The position numbers were made by a program, and so were the translations under genes. From Lachnospiraceae bacterium (GTDB taxonomy: Bacteria > Bacillota > Clostridia > Lachnospirales > Lachnospiraceae): DNA of 64,000 bases. This document shows, piece after piece, positions 17,290 to 25,515 of the stretch. Under the pieces are notes generated by a model, which did no database searches, was not told the origin of the DNA, and saw only the letters and a program-made list of their open reading frames with translations. How positions within the stretch are numbered: the stretch's first letter is position 1; the number at the start of each line of letters is the position of its first letter. Where the stretch lies: assembly GCA_014804695.1 (NCBI GenBank), contig JAAUZJ010000038.1, forward strand, positions 1 to 64,000, in the 5' to 3' direction.

Positions 17290-18924
17290 ATGGCACAACA
17301 GAAGAAGAAAGATAGCTTTGTGCTTCAGGCCGGAATCCTTGCGGCAGCCGGCATTATTGTCAAAGTGATAGGCCTGTTATATAGAAGCCCGCTCACCAGT
17401 ATTATTGGGCTGGAAGGAAACGGTTACTATAGTAGTGCAATTAATATTTACACAATAATTTTATTAGTTTCTTCGTACAGCATACCCTCTGCCATTTCAA
17501 AAGTCATTGCGCAGCGCTTGGCTTATAAGGAATATCGAAATGCCCAGAGGGTATTTCAGTGTGCTCTGATTTATGTGGTAGTGGTGGGGGGAATAGCCTC
17601 GATTCTGACGTTTTTCGGAGCTTCATATCTGGTAAAAGTAGATAATGCGGTTCCGGTACTGCGTGTTTTTGCGCCGACTATATTTTTTTCAGGGATACTT
17701 GGTGTGCTTAGGGGATATTTTCAGGCGCATGGCTCTATGGTGCATACTTCTATTTCGCAGATTTTAGAGCAGATTCTTAATGCAGCAGTAAGTATTTTTG
17801 CAGCATATATGCTTATCGGTATGGTGACGGACGGAAACGAAACAAAAAAGGCGGTCTATGGGGCTTCCGGCAGCGCACTTGGTACAGGCGCCGGCGTTCT
17901 TATAGCGCTTTTATTTATGTATGGGATGTATAGGCTTAATAGGGACATAATAAATAAAAGGATTAAAAGGGATCGTACGCCTATTCCGGAGAGTTACGCA
18001 GAGATATTTAAGGTAATAATAACAACTGTTACGCCATTTATATTAAGTACATTTGTATATAATTGCTCTACTGTTGTAAATATGTATATATATCAGCATA
18101 TTATGATAGATATGGCAGGAATGGATGAGGCGGTAGTGGTAATACAATATGGAATATTTGCAACTCAGGCCATTTCTATAGTAAATATCCCGATAGCGAT
18201 ATCGTCGTCAATGTCCTCCGCATCAATTCCTGCAATTTCCTCTACTTTTGCAACACATAGGGAAAATGAAACCCGTCATAAGGTGGGACAGGCAACATGG
18301 ATGACTATGTTAATAGCGATTCCCTCGGCGGTAGGACTGCTTGTGCTTTCTAAACCGGTTGTACAATTTATATATCCACAAAAAGAAGCTCTTGATACCG
18401 CGGCTAATGTACTCAGGGTATTAGCTGTCACCGTTATACTGTATGGACTCTCAACCCTGACTAATGCAGTGCTTCAGGGAATCGGAAAAGTTAATATTCC
18501 GGTAATTCATTCAGTTATAGCATTAGTGGTGCAGATTGTTATTCTGGTGCTTCTTCTTTTATATACGAAACTTGATCTGTATGCGCTGGCGGGTGCCAAT
18601 ATTGCGTACTCTTTTATGATGTGCATTTTGAACCATGCTGCGGTAAAGAAGTATTTAGCGTACAGTGAAGATATTAAGAAAACATTTCTTAAGCCCCTTC
18701 TGGCAGCGGCTTGTATGGGTGTCGCCGCATTAGGGATGTATAGTGCAGTTTATTATTTTGTGAAAATGAACAGAGTTGCCTTGATTGTGGCCATTGGAAT
18801 TGCGGCTGTGGTTTACTTTGTACTTATTATAGAACTAGGGGCAGTGAATGAAGAGGAGCTTAGGACACTGCCGAAGGGGGCGGCGCTTGTCAGTGTAGCG
18901 AAAAAGATGAGGTTGCTGAAATAA
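17290..18924 (+). CDS. MOP-superfamily flippase, YtgP/MurJ-like (polysaccharide biosynthesis/SpoVB family)
   Basis: Integral membrane protein of about 14 helices, 544 residues, N-terminal FVLQAGILAAAGIIVKVIGLLYRSPLTSI with the family's Arg-Pro turn. Length and N-terminus fit Bacillus YtgP, a lipid II flippase for peptidoglycan, better than SpoVB; a separate SpoVB-like gene is at 42804-44186. Substrate assignment (lipid II or another undecaprenyl-linked glycan) is inferred. A weak GC-rich terminator follows. Confidence 0.82.
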   Translation: MAQQKKKDSFVLQAGILAAAGIIVKVIGLLYRSPLTSIIGLEGNGYYSSAINIYTIILLVSSYSIPSAISKVIAQRLAYKEYRNAQRVFQCALIYVVVVGGIASILTFFGASYLVKVDNAVPVLRVFAPTIFFSGILGVLRGYFQAHGSMVHTSISQILEQILNAAVSIFAAYMLIGMVTDGNETKKAVYGASGSALGTGAGVLIALLFMYGMYRLNRDIINKRIKRDRTPIPESYAEIFKVIITTVTPFILSTFVYNCSTVVNMYIYQHIMIDMAGMDEAVVVIQYGIFATQAISIVNIPIAISSSMSSASIPAISSTFATHRENETRHKVGQATWMTMLIAIPSAVGLLVLSKPVVQFIYPQKEALDTAANVLRVLAVTVILYGLSTLTNAVLQGIGKVNIPVIHSVIALVVQIVILVLLLLYTKLDLYALAGANIAYSFMMCILNHAAVKKYLAYSEDIKKTFLKPLLAAACMGVAALGMYSAVYYFVKMNRVALIVAIGIAAVVYFVLIIELGAVNEEELRTLPKGAALVSVAKKMRLLK

Positions 18925-18931
18925 CTTGGTG

Positions 18932-18958
18932 GGGCGGACTTGTGCCGCCCTTCTGTTT
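18932..18958 (+). terminator. GC-rich hairpin after the YtgP-like gene
   Basis: GGGCGG (18932-18937) and CCGCCC (18945-18950) with a T-rich but broken tail TTCTGTTTCT. Probably a modest terminator; it overlaps the candidate promoter of the toxin gene. Confidence 0.55.
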
Positions 18959-18968
18959 CTGTTAAAAT
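18940..18968 (+). promoter_or_regulatory. Candidate promoter of the small toxin mRNA
   Basis: TTGTGC (18940-18945), 17-base spacer, TAAAAT (18963-18968). It would give an mRNA starting near 18975 with a structured leader containing CAGAGGGA/TCCCTCTG. Matches are moderate. Confidence 0.45.
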
Positions 18969-19069
18969 ACATCTATGGGGTACTGCCATAACGGGTAGGC
19001 GGTCAGTCCTTCTTTGCAGAGGGACTATCCCTCTGACAACGGGTAAATCCGGGAAAGGAGGGATTGCTT

Positions 19070-19162
19070 ATGAGTGATTATGAATTACTTACAGTCGTTC
19101 TGATGATCCTTGGGATTGTTGTGTCGATTTTGATAGCGTACATAAACCACACAAAAAAGTAA
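19070..19162 (+). CDS. 30-residue hydrophobic peptide, putative holin-like type I toxin
   Basis: Translation begins MSDYELLTVVLMILGIVVSI and ends YINHTKK: a short polar start, one membrane helix and a basic tail. This is the plan of the TxpA/BsrG/YonT-like and Hol-Tox small membrane toxins. The ribosome site AAAGGAGGGA, 8 bases before the ATG, is stronger than most in the window, a good sign for such a short frame. The stop codon is inside a terminator hairpin, and a convincing promoter points back at it from the opposite strand, as in type I toxin-antitoxin loci. Toxicity is inferred from architecture. Confidence 0.7.
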   Translation: MSDYELLTVVLMILGIVVSILIAYINHTKK

Positions 19163-19195
19163 CCGCCCCCAGCCACGGAATGCGGTTACTTTTTT
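19153..19195. terminator. Bidirectional terminator shared by the toxin mRNA and antisense RNA
   Basis: Arms AAAAAAGTAACCGC (19153-19166) and GCGGTTACTTTTTT (19182-19195) are perfectly complementary over 14 bp and give a T-run on each strand. It can end the forward toxin transcript and the reverse antisense transcript, whose 3' ends would overlap. Confidence 0.85.
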
Positions 19196-19244
19196 AGTAA
19201 CATAATTTTAGGGCTGACCGTCTATCGGCAGTATTCCCTTTTGT
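19153..19244 (-). ncRNA. Putative antisense RNA antitoxin
   Basis: Predicted from the reverse promoter at 19251-19279 and the shared terminator: a transcript of roughly 90 bases starting near 19244. It would be complementary to the 3' end of the toxin mRNA (as RatA is to txpA). Its 5' part also resembles the toxin mRNA leader (TACTGCC ... CGGTCAG occurs in both), so the forward strand carries an inverted repeat flanking the gene. No transcription evidence is available. Confidence 0.55.
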
Positions 19245-19250
19245 GTTTTT

Positions 19251-19279
19251 ATTGTAGCAGATTACCTCGCTCATGTCAA
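19251..19279 (-). promoter_or_regulatory. Consensus sigma-A promoter of the antisense RNA
   Basis: On the reverse strand: perfect -35 TTGACA (19274-19279), 17-base spacer, -10 TACAAT (19251-19256). No reading frame with a ribosome site follows it before the terminator, so a non-coding transcript is the simplest product. The stretch 19280-19430 towards the coat genes holds nothing else recognised. Confidence 0.8.
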
Positions 19280-19432
19280 ACACTGCGGTGAGGTAAAACC
19301 GCCATGTAAAAGTTACCTGTTATCCTCTGTTCAAACTCGTCAATTTTAGAAAAACTTTCGCAATGACACGTATAATCTTTATTTTGTTTAGGGATAATAT
19401 CTGTGACAAAATAAATTCAGGAGGTAATCAAA

Positions 19433-19618
19433 GTGGCAAATTTATCAGAATTGGAGTTACAGAATCTTCGTCATCTCATGGGCGGTTACGATGTGTCTCA
19501 TTGCAAAATGAAAGAGTACGCTGAGTGTGCAACGGACAGCCAGGTTAAGCAGTTTTTTGAAAAAGGTGCAAAAAACGCAATGCAGAACAAGCAGCAGTTA
19601 ATGGAATTTTTACGTTAA
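19433..19618 (+). CDS. Small coat-F-like protein, 61 residues
   Basis: GTG start after AGGAGGTAATC. The protein (LSELELQNLRHLMGGYD ... HCKMKEYAECATDSQVKQFF) is helical with charged repeats and resembles the N-terminal half of ferritin-like coat F proteins. It lies 24 bases before the longer coat-F gene, so the two appear to be partners, possibly halves of one four-helix fold. Expression in the mother cell during sporulation would be expected from the family; no sporulation promoter was identified with confidence. Confidence 0.65.
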   Translation: MANLSELELQNLRHLMGGYDVSHCKMKEYAECATDSQVKQFFEKGAKNAMQNKQQLMEFLR

Positions 19619-19641
19619 TATGGGAATGGAGGTAATGTAAT

Positions 19642-19902
19642 ATGCATATGCAGGAAAAAACAATGGTAGCAGATACGTTGACAGGAATCAACGGAGAGTT
19701 GGTGCGTTTCGGTGAAATGATTCCCCAGACGGAGAATAAGGAATTGAAGCAGACTCTGAAGCAGTTTAGAAATGCCTGCGAGCAGTCACAGGAAGAACTC
19801 TATCAGATCGCAAGAGAAAAATCTTATTATGTTCCGGCGGCTAAGGCTACACAGGCGGAAATTGATCATGTGAAGTCTTTATTTGCAGATAAAACTTTAT
19901 AA
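19642..19902 (+). CDS. Spore coat protein, coat F family
   Basis: 86 residues: DTLTGINGELVRFGEMI, then KQTLKQFRNACEQSQEELYQ and the C-terminal SYYVPAAKATQAEIDHVKSL. The tail with YYxPA is typical of CotF-type proteins in Clostridia. ATG 19642 follows GGAGGTAATG. Co-transcribed with the upstream small gene; a terminator follows at once. Confidence 0.78.
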   Translation: MHMQEKTMVADTLTGINGELVRFGEMIPQTENKELKQTLKQFRNACEQSQEELYQIAREKSYYVPAAKATQAEIDHVKSLFADKTL

Positions 19903-19909
19903 TTCATGG

Positions 19910-19945
19910 CAATAGAAAGCTCGCAGAGCATGATTTCTATTGTTT
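19910..19945 (+). terminator. Terminator of the coat gene pair
   Basis: CAATAGAAA (19910-19918) pairs with TTTCTATTG (19934-19942); an inner GCTC/GAGC stem extends it. Short T/A tail TTTAAAAAA. Confidence 0.65.
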
Positions 19946-19953
19946 AAAAAATT

Positions 19954-20000
19954 AAATCTTCCGTTAACATGGTAATATTTGGCATGTTTACGGAAGATTT
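19954..20000 (-). terminator. Terminator of rqcH (reverse strand)
   Basis: Arms 19954-19971 and 19983-20000 pair over 18 bp with one mismatch. On the reverse strand the hairpin is followed by TTTAATTTTTT, a good U-tract, so it serves rqcH. The remaining 20001-20137 is AT-rich with short repeats (ATGATATAAATA occurs twice) and no other feature was seen. Confidence 0.75.
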
Positions 20001-20137
20001 TGCTGTTGATATTCATTATGTTAACTAAAAGACGTAAATAGCGAATAGAATAAATAACAAATGATATAAATAGTGAATTAATATAAAATAGTAAATAAAA
20101 TAAGTAATGGATGATATAAATAACTCGCGATATTTAA

Positions 20138-21919
20138 TCATGTAATCTGTGTAAGTCCGGATATATCTGAATCAATCATCATAGAATAATTCGTATAATA
20201 TACTACAAATCCGGGTTTGGCACCGTTGGGCTTTTTAACGTCTTTCTTCTTGAGGTAGTCGATTTCTACCTTTTCCTGTTCCCGGCCTTTAGAATAATAG
20301 GCGGCAAGTCTTGCGGCTTCTTCAAATGTGGTGTCAGGAAGCTCCTTTCCTTCTGATTTGACGATCACATGTGAACCGGGCTTTTGTTTGGCGTGGAACC
20401 ACCAGTCGTTGCCGGTTGCAAATTTGAAGGTAAGCTCGTCGTTTTGGTAATTATTTTTCCCTACATACATATGAAAACCGTCAGAGCTGATATAGTGGAA
20501 AGGTTTGCTGGTAATTTTAGCCTTTTTACCGCCGCCGCGTCTGCGGATATAGCCGCTTTCAATAAGCTCTTCTTTGATCTGCACCAGATCCTCTTCCTGC
20601 AGGGCAATATCCAGGGCTGTAGAAATGGATTCGAGATGCTCGATCTCTTCTTTTACCTCGACTGTGAGTTCGGAAAGAGCCTCATAGGTTCGTTTTAGTT
20701 TACCGTATTTGTCAAAATATTTCTTGGCGTTTTCCGAAGCTGTAAGCGTTTCATCCAAAGGAATGGTAATGTTTTCATTGGTATAGTAGTTAAGCGCCTG
20801 CATTGACTTGGCGCCGGGTTCCACATTGTAACCATAGGTGTTGAGCAGCTCGCCGTAAATACGGTATTTATCACGTTTTTCCGTATCTTTGATCTGTTTT
20901 AGCTGTAAATCGTATTTTTTTACATTACGTTCTAATGCGGTCTGGACAATTTTTCGCAGATCAGCGGATTTCTGACGGATTCTGGTAATAGTGTTTTTTT
21001 CCTCATAATAATGCTCAAGAACTTCGCTGATTGTTGAAAAACGCGTGTTATTTTTACCTGAGTAAATACTCAGTGGGACAGCAGCAAACTCGATGGGTGT
21101 ATTGTTATCATATACTATGTTTGGTTCAAAACTGCCGTTTTTAATTTTTTCCATCATGGAAGATAGGTTTACATAAATATGTTCCAATGCAGTTTCATCT
21201 AATGCATTGGCGGGCATGTCCCCATCGACATCTGCACGGTAGCAGATCTCCTGGGCCATTATTGGTGATAGCCCTGTAAATGTGGTATATAATGCCTTGT
21301 ATGAAGGCTGAGGTATTAATGGAAATTTGTCCATAAAATCCTGCTTATTATGAATTAAATCAAGATTTAATCCTGATAAATCCGCCGTTTCGACCAATTC
21401 TAACGGATTTGATTTATTCTGTGTCTGAGGTATAAAATACTTCCTCCCTGGGAGCACTTCCCTGACAGAACTGACCATGCCGGAAATGTGTTTAATGCTG
21501 TCTATGATAACATCTTCTTCATTGCAGAATATAATATTGCTGTGTTTCCCCATTATTTCAATAACAAGTGTTTTTGCACAGAGGTCACCCATTTCATTAA
21601 GATGCTCCATGTGTATCCTGATGATACGCTCAAGTCCGGGCTGGGTAATGTCCAGAATACGTGCATTTTGAAGATGCTTTCTAAGCAACATACAAAATAC
21701 CGGTGCCGTCATGGGGCTTGGTTTGTTTTTATCGGTAAGATAAATCAGCGGAAGTGAAGCATCCGCAGATAAAAGCAGTCTGTACTGGGAACCGTTATTT
21801 TTAATTGTAATAAGAAGCTCGTCGGATTCAGGCTGGGCTATTTTATATATACGTCCGCCTTTTAAGCAGTCGTTTAATTCTTTTGCAATATTTGCAACAG
21901 TAATTCCATCAAAAGCCAT
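20138..21919 (-). CDS. rqcH: NFACT family ribosome quality control protein RqcH (Rqc2 homologue)
   Basis: Binds stalled 50S-peptidyl-tRNA complexes and drives C-terminal Ala tailing in Bacillus; older annotations call it fibronectin-binding protein. The N-terminus MAFDGITVANIAKELND and the NFACT-N block (AKTLVIEIMGKHSNIIF) are diagnostic; a central helix-hairpin-helix and coiled coil (about 280-430) precede the NFACT-R domain (GNDWWFHAKQKPGSHVIVK). Length 593, normal. It is divergent from yicC across 168 bases. Confidence 0.92.
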   Translation of the reverse strand: MAFDGITVANIAKELNDCLKGGRIYKIAQPESDELLITIKNNGSQYRLLLSADASLPLIYLTDKNKPSPMTAPVFCMLLRKHLQNARILDITQPGLERIIRIHMEHLNEMGDLCAKTLVIEIMGKHSNIIFCNEEDVIIDSIKHISGMVSSVREVLPGRKYFIPQTQNKSNPLELVETADLSGLNLDLIHNKQDFMDKFPLIPQPSYKALYTTFTGLSPIMAQEICYRADVDGDMPANALDETALEHIYVNLSSMMEKIKNGSFEPNIVYDNNTPIEFAAVPLSIYSGKNNTRFSTISEVLEHYYEEKNTITRIRQKSADLRKIVQTALERNVKKYDLQLKQIKDTEKRDKYRIYGELLNTYGYNVEPGAKSMQALNYYTNENITIPLDETLTASENAKKYFDKYGKLKRTYEALSELTVEVKEEIEHLESISTALDIALQEEDLVQIKEELIESGYIRRRGGGKKAKITSKPFHYISSDGFHMYVGKNNYQNDELTFKFATGNDWWFHAKQKPGSHVIVKSEGKELPDTTFEEAARLAAYYSKGREQEKVEIDYLKKKDVKKPNGAKPGFVVYYTNYSMMIDSDISGLTQIT

Positions 21920-22087
21920 ATAATAAGTACCGAACCTTTCTTTAATTTAATTTACATTCATCGTGATATAGATTCTACAATAATTCACGCTATTTTTCAA
22001 TCTCCGAATGCTTGACTAGATTATATGATTATCTTATAATAATATAGATTACCTATGAAAAATACGTCATAAGAAGAAGGTATTGCG

Positions 22088-22966
22088 ATGATTAAGAGCA
22101 TGACGGGTTTCGGCAGATGTGAGGTTGCCGAGGGAGACCGGAAAATTACAGTGGAGATGAAATCTGTCAACCACAGATATATGGATATAAATATTAAGAT
22201 GCCCAAGAAGTTGAGCTTTTTTGAGGCAGCAATCAGAAATGAGCTTAAAAACTATATCCAGAGGGGTAAGGTAGACATTTTTATCTCTTATGAGGACTTT
22301 ACGGAGTCGAATGTTTGCGTAAAGTATAATAAGGAACTTGCCGGCGAGTATATGAATTATTTAAAACAGATGGCAGAGGATTTTGCCCTTGACAATGATG
22401 TGAGGGTGTCGGCTTTGTCAAGATATCCGGAAGTTTTGATCATGGAAGAGCAGACTGTGGATGAGGAAGAGCTTTGGGTGCTGCTTAACAAGGCTATAAA
22501 AGGCGCGGCGGAGGCTTTTGTGGATACCAGGATCAGAGAGGGAGAGAATTTAAAGAACGACCTCATTGACAAGCTCGATGGCATGCTTACACATGTGGAT
22601 TATATTACGAAGCGTTCGCCGGAAATAATTGATGAATATAAGAAGAAATTGAAGGATAAGGTTAAAGAGCTGCTTGAAGACGCTCAGATAGATGAGAGCA
22701 GGCTGCTTATGGAAGTGACTATTTTTGCAGATAAAGTGTGCGTGGACGAGGAGTTAGTACGCTTAAGAAGCCATATTGAAACTACCAGAGACAGTTTGAT
22801 CCAGGGCGGAGGCATAGGCCGCAAGCTTGACTTTATAGCGCAGGAGATGAATCGTGAAGCCAATACGATTCTTTCCAAAACAAGCGATTTGGAAATCTCC
22901 AATCGTGCAATAGAGTTAAAAACTGAGATAGAGAAAGTTCGGGAGCAGATTCAAAATATTGAGTAA
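22088..22966 (+). CDS. YicC family endoribonuclease
   Basis: The N-terminus MIKSMTGFGRCE and the C-terminal GRKLDFIAQEMNREANTI ... SNRAIELKTEIEKVREQ are the two signatures of YicC/YloC proteins, recently shown in other bacteria to act as endoribonucleases. Length 292, normal. First gene of a tight run yicC-remA-gmk-rpoZ-rimO-pgsA, the standard Firmicutes order. Confidence 0.92.
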   Translation: MIKSMTGFGRCEVAEGDRKITVEMKSVNHRYMDINIKMPKKLSFFEAAIRNELKNYIQRGKVDIFISYEDFTESNVCVKYNKELAGEYMNYLKQMAEDFALDNDVRVSALSRYPEVLIMEEQTVDEEELWVLLNKAIKGAAEAFVDTRIREGENLKNDLIDKLDGMLTHVDYITKRSPEIIDEYKKKLKDKVKELLEDAQIDESRLLMEVTIFADKVCVDEELVRLRSHIETTRDSLIQGGGIGRKLDFIAQEMNREANTILSKTSDLEISNRAIELKTEIEKVREQIQNIE

Positions 22967-23003
22967 CGCACGTTATTTATAATTGGCAAGGTGGTATACA
23001 ACA

Positions 23004-23291
23004 TTGGGAAGACTTATTAATATAGGATTTGGCAATGTGGTTAATACAAGCAAGATCATATCCATAGTAAATCCTGATTCCGCACCTATTAAACGATTGG
23101 TGCAGAAAGCCAAGGAAACAGGGCTTGCTATAGACGCGACGCAGGGCAGAAAAACCAAGGCGGTTCTTATTATGGAGAATAGTCAGGTTGTATTATCAGC
23201 GCTGCTTCCTGAGACTATTGCAGGCAGGGCACAGGCGGATAATTCGGATTCAAAAGCACAGTCAGAGAATGGAGATACAGATGAAGCATAG
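23004..23291 (+). CDS. remA: RemA-like DNA-binding regulator (DUF370)
   Basis: RemA proteins are small ring-forming DNA-binding regulators (biofilm matrix genes in Bacillus). LINIGFGNVVNTSKIISIV and the ATQGRKTKAVLIME block are diagnostic. The frame is open from TTG 22983, but TTG 23004 follows AAGGTGG (22988-22994) at about 9 bases and gives the family start LGRLINIGFG, so it is preferred. The 20-residue C-terminal tail rich in Ser/Asp is longer than usual and overlaps gmk by 11 bases. Confidence 0.88.
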   Translation: MGRLINIGFGNVVNTSKIISIVNPDSAPIKRLVQKAKETGLAIDATQGRKTKAVLIMENSQVVLSALLPETIAGRAQADNSDSKAQSENGDTDEA

Positions 23292-23916
23292 TGGTATTTT
23301 GATCGTAGTTTCCGGTTTTTCGGGAGCCGGCAAGGGCACATTAATGAACAGGCTGATAGAGGAATATGATAATTATGCATTGTCCATATCGGCTACAACC
23401 AGAGCGCCAAGGCCCGGCGAACAGGACGGAAGAGAATACTTTTTTTTGGATAAAAAGGAATTTGAGCAAAGGATAGAGGACGGCGGTTTTATAGAATATG
23501 CCTGCTACCTCGATAATTATTACGGAACTCCCAAGGATTATGTAAAAAAGCAGCTTGAGGCAGGGAAAAATGTAGTATTGGAAATCGAGATACAGGGCGC
23601 TATGAAAATTAAAAAGCAGTTTCCCGAAGCCCTGCTTTTGTTTGTGATGCCGCCCGATGTAGCGGAGTTAGAGCGCAGGCTTAACGGAAGGGGTACTGAG
23701 ACACCGGAAGTTGTGGCTAAACGCCTTAGGCGTGCGTCCGAAGAGGCAGAGGGAATAGAAGAGTATGATTATATATTAATTAATGATGATTTAGAAACAT
23801 GCGTGCAGAAGCTTAACGAGATTGTTGGGGCAGCTGGCAGCGCACCATATAGGAATGAGGAATTTATTGAAAATATCAGAGCAGAGCTTAATGTTCTTGC
23901 GAAAGGAGAAAAATAA
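23281..23916 (+). CDS. gmk: Guanylate kinase
   Basis: ATP-dependent GMP to GDP. P-loop VVSGFSGAGKGTL (about residues 8-20), GMP-binding TTRAPRPGEQDGREYFF, and LINDDLETC near the C-terminus. Length 211. ATG 23281 is set by GGAG at 6 bases and by the P-loop position; the frame is open 93 bases further upstream inside remA but those residues are not gmk-like. Stop overlaps the rpoZ start (TAATG). Confidence 0.95.
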   Translation: MKHSGILIVVSGFSGAGKGTLMNRLIEEYDNYALSISATTRAPRPGEQDGREYFFLDKKEFEQRIEDGGFIEYACYLDNYYGTPKDYVKKQLEAGKNVVLEIEIQGAMKIKKQFPEALLLFVMPPDVAELERRLNGRGTETPEVVAKRLRRASEEAEGIEEYDYILINDDLETCVQKLNEIVGAAGSAPYRNEEFIENIRAELNVLAKGEK

Positions 23917-24197
23917 TGTTACATCCATCTTACACAGATTTAATGAAAGTAGTAAACAGTGAGGTTGAGGAGGGCAACGAGCCGGTAGTAAGCAGTCGTT
24001 ACTCAATAGTTATGGCTACATCCAAGCGTGCAAGACAGCTTATTGCAGGTGATGATGCGCTTGTAGAAAACTTTGAGGGCAGAAAGCCGCTTTCAGTTGC
24101 AGTAGAGGAGTTAGACCAGGCCAAGATAAAGATTATGAACGAAGAAGAAGATAGTGATGGAGAAAATGCAGAAGAACAGCAAGACACAGAAGAATGA
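23916..24197 (+). CDS. rpoZ: RNA polymerase omega subunit
   Basis: Small RNAP assembly subunit binding the beta-prime C-terminus. MLHPSYTDLMKVVN, SSRYSIVMATSKRARQL and KPLSVAVEELDQAKI are the family signatures. 93 residues with an acidic Glu/Asp tail. GAAAGGAG lies 6 bases upstream; TAATG overlap with gmk suggests translational coupling. Confidence 0.94.
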   Translation: MLHPSYTDLMKVVNSEVEEGNEPVVSSRYSIVMATSKRARQLIAGDDALVENFEGRKPLSVAVEELDQAKIKIMNEEEDSDGENAEEQQDTEE

Positions 24198-25515
24198 TAA
24201 AATACTGTTTGTTTCTTTAGGCTGTGATAAAAATCTGGTTGATTCGGAAATGATGCTTGGACTGTTGTCCGAAAAAGGCTATGAATTCACCGATGATGAG
24301 ACCGAGGCGGATATTGTAGTCATAAATACCTGCTGTTTTATCAACGACGCTAAGCAGGAGAGTATAGATACGATTCTTGAAATGGCAGAGCTTAAGAAGA
24401 ACGGCGAAATTAAGAGGCTTGTTGTAGCAGGCTGTCTTGCGCAGCGTTACAAAGAAGAGATACAAAAAGAAATTCCGGAAGTTGATATTATAATCGGCAC
24501 TACTGCGATCGATGAGATCGCAGAGGCACTTAATGAGTTAAAAAATCATTACAAGGCGCTTGATAATGCACCGCTTACGGATACAAAACGTATTATTACT
24601 ACAGGCGGGCACTATGCTTATTTAAAAATTGCCGAAGGCTGTAACAAACACTGCACTTACTGCATTATACCTAAGATACGCGGCGCTTACAGGAGCGTTC
24701 CGATGGAAAGTCTTTTAAACGAGGCCCGTAATCTTGTAAACAGTGGTGTTAGGGAACTGATCCTTGTGGCACAGGAGACCACAATCTACGGTATTGATTT
24801 ATATGGAAAAAAGATGCTGTCCGAACTCCTTCGCAGGCTTTGTCTGATAGAAGGTCTTGTCTGGATTCGTATTTTATATTGTTATCCCGAAGAAATTGAT
24901 GATGAACTGATACAGGTCATTAAGACAGAACCTAAAATCTGCAATTATCTGGATCTGCCAATCCAGCATGGCAGTGATAACGTGCTTAAACGTATGGGGC
25001 GTAACACTGACAGCCGCGAACTCGTTGAAATAATTGAGAAGTTAAGAAGTGAAATTCCTGATATATGTTTAAGGACCACGCTTATTACGGGTTTTCCCGG
25101 AGAGAGCGAAGAAGAACATGATGAACTGATGGATTTTGTGGACCGGATGGAATTTGACCGTCTGGGAGTCTTTACTTACTCGCAGGAAGAAGATACACCT
25201 GCAGCAATGATGTCTGGTCAGCTTTCTGATGAAGTTAAGGAAGAGAGAAGGATGCAGCTTATGGAATTGCAGCAGGAAATTGCCTTTGATGCGGCGCTTG
25301 CCATGAAAGGAAGAGTTGTAGACGCCATGATTGAAGGCAAAATTGCGGACGAGGATGCATATATTGCAAGAACCTATAAGGATGCACCTAATGTGGACGG
25401 TTTCCTTTTTATAAATACAAACAGGGAACTTATGACAGGTGATTTTGTAAAGGTAAGAATCACCGGAGCTTATGAATATGATTTGATTGGAGAATTAGAA
25501 GATGAATCTGCCTAA
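24166..25515 (+). CDS. rimO: Ribosomal protein S12 methylthiotransferase RimO
   Basis: Radical-SAM methylthiotransferase modifying the conserved Asp of S12. N-terminal UPF0004 domain cysteines in SLGCDKN, NTCCFI and AGCLAQR; radical-SAM CNKHCTYC (about residues 157-164); C-terminal TRAM domain ending RITGAYEYDLIGEL. About 449 residues. Starts at 24154 (GTG), 24157 and 24166 are all possible; 24166 is chosen for its position after GGAG. It overlaps rpoZ by 32 bases. CoaBC and PriA, which often separate rpoZ from rimO, are absent here. Confidence 0.93.
   Translation: MQKNSKTQKNDKILFVSLGCDKNLVDSEMMLGLLSEKGYEFTDDETEADIVVINTCCFINDAKQESIDTILEMAELKKNGEIKRLVVAGCLAQRYKEEIQKEIPEVDIIIGTTAIDEIAEALNELKNHYKALDNAPLTDTKRIITTGGHYAYLKIAEGCNKHCTYCIIPKIRGAYRSVPMESLLNEARNLVNSGVRELILVAQETTIYGIDLYGKKMLSELLRRLCLIEGLVWIRILYCYPEEIDDELIQVIKTEPKICNYLDLPIQHGSDNVLKRMGRNTDSRELVEIIEKLRSEIPDICLRTTLITGFPGESEEEHDELMDFVDRMEFDRLGVFTYSQEEDTPAAMMSGQLSDEVKEERRMQLMELQQEIAFDAALAMKGRVVDAMIEGKIADEDAYIARTYKDAPNVDGFLFINTNRELMTGDFVKVRITGAYEYDLIGELEDESA

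Noticed and set aside
20001-20137. Tandem repeat array behind rqcH
   Set aside because: AT-rich stretch with two copies of ATGATATAAATA but no regular period; treated as degenerate sequence.
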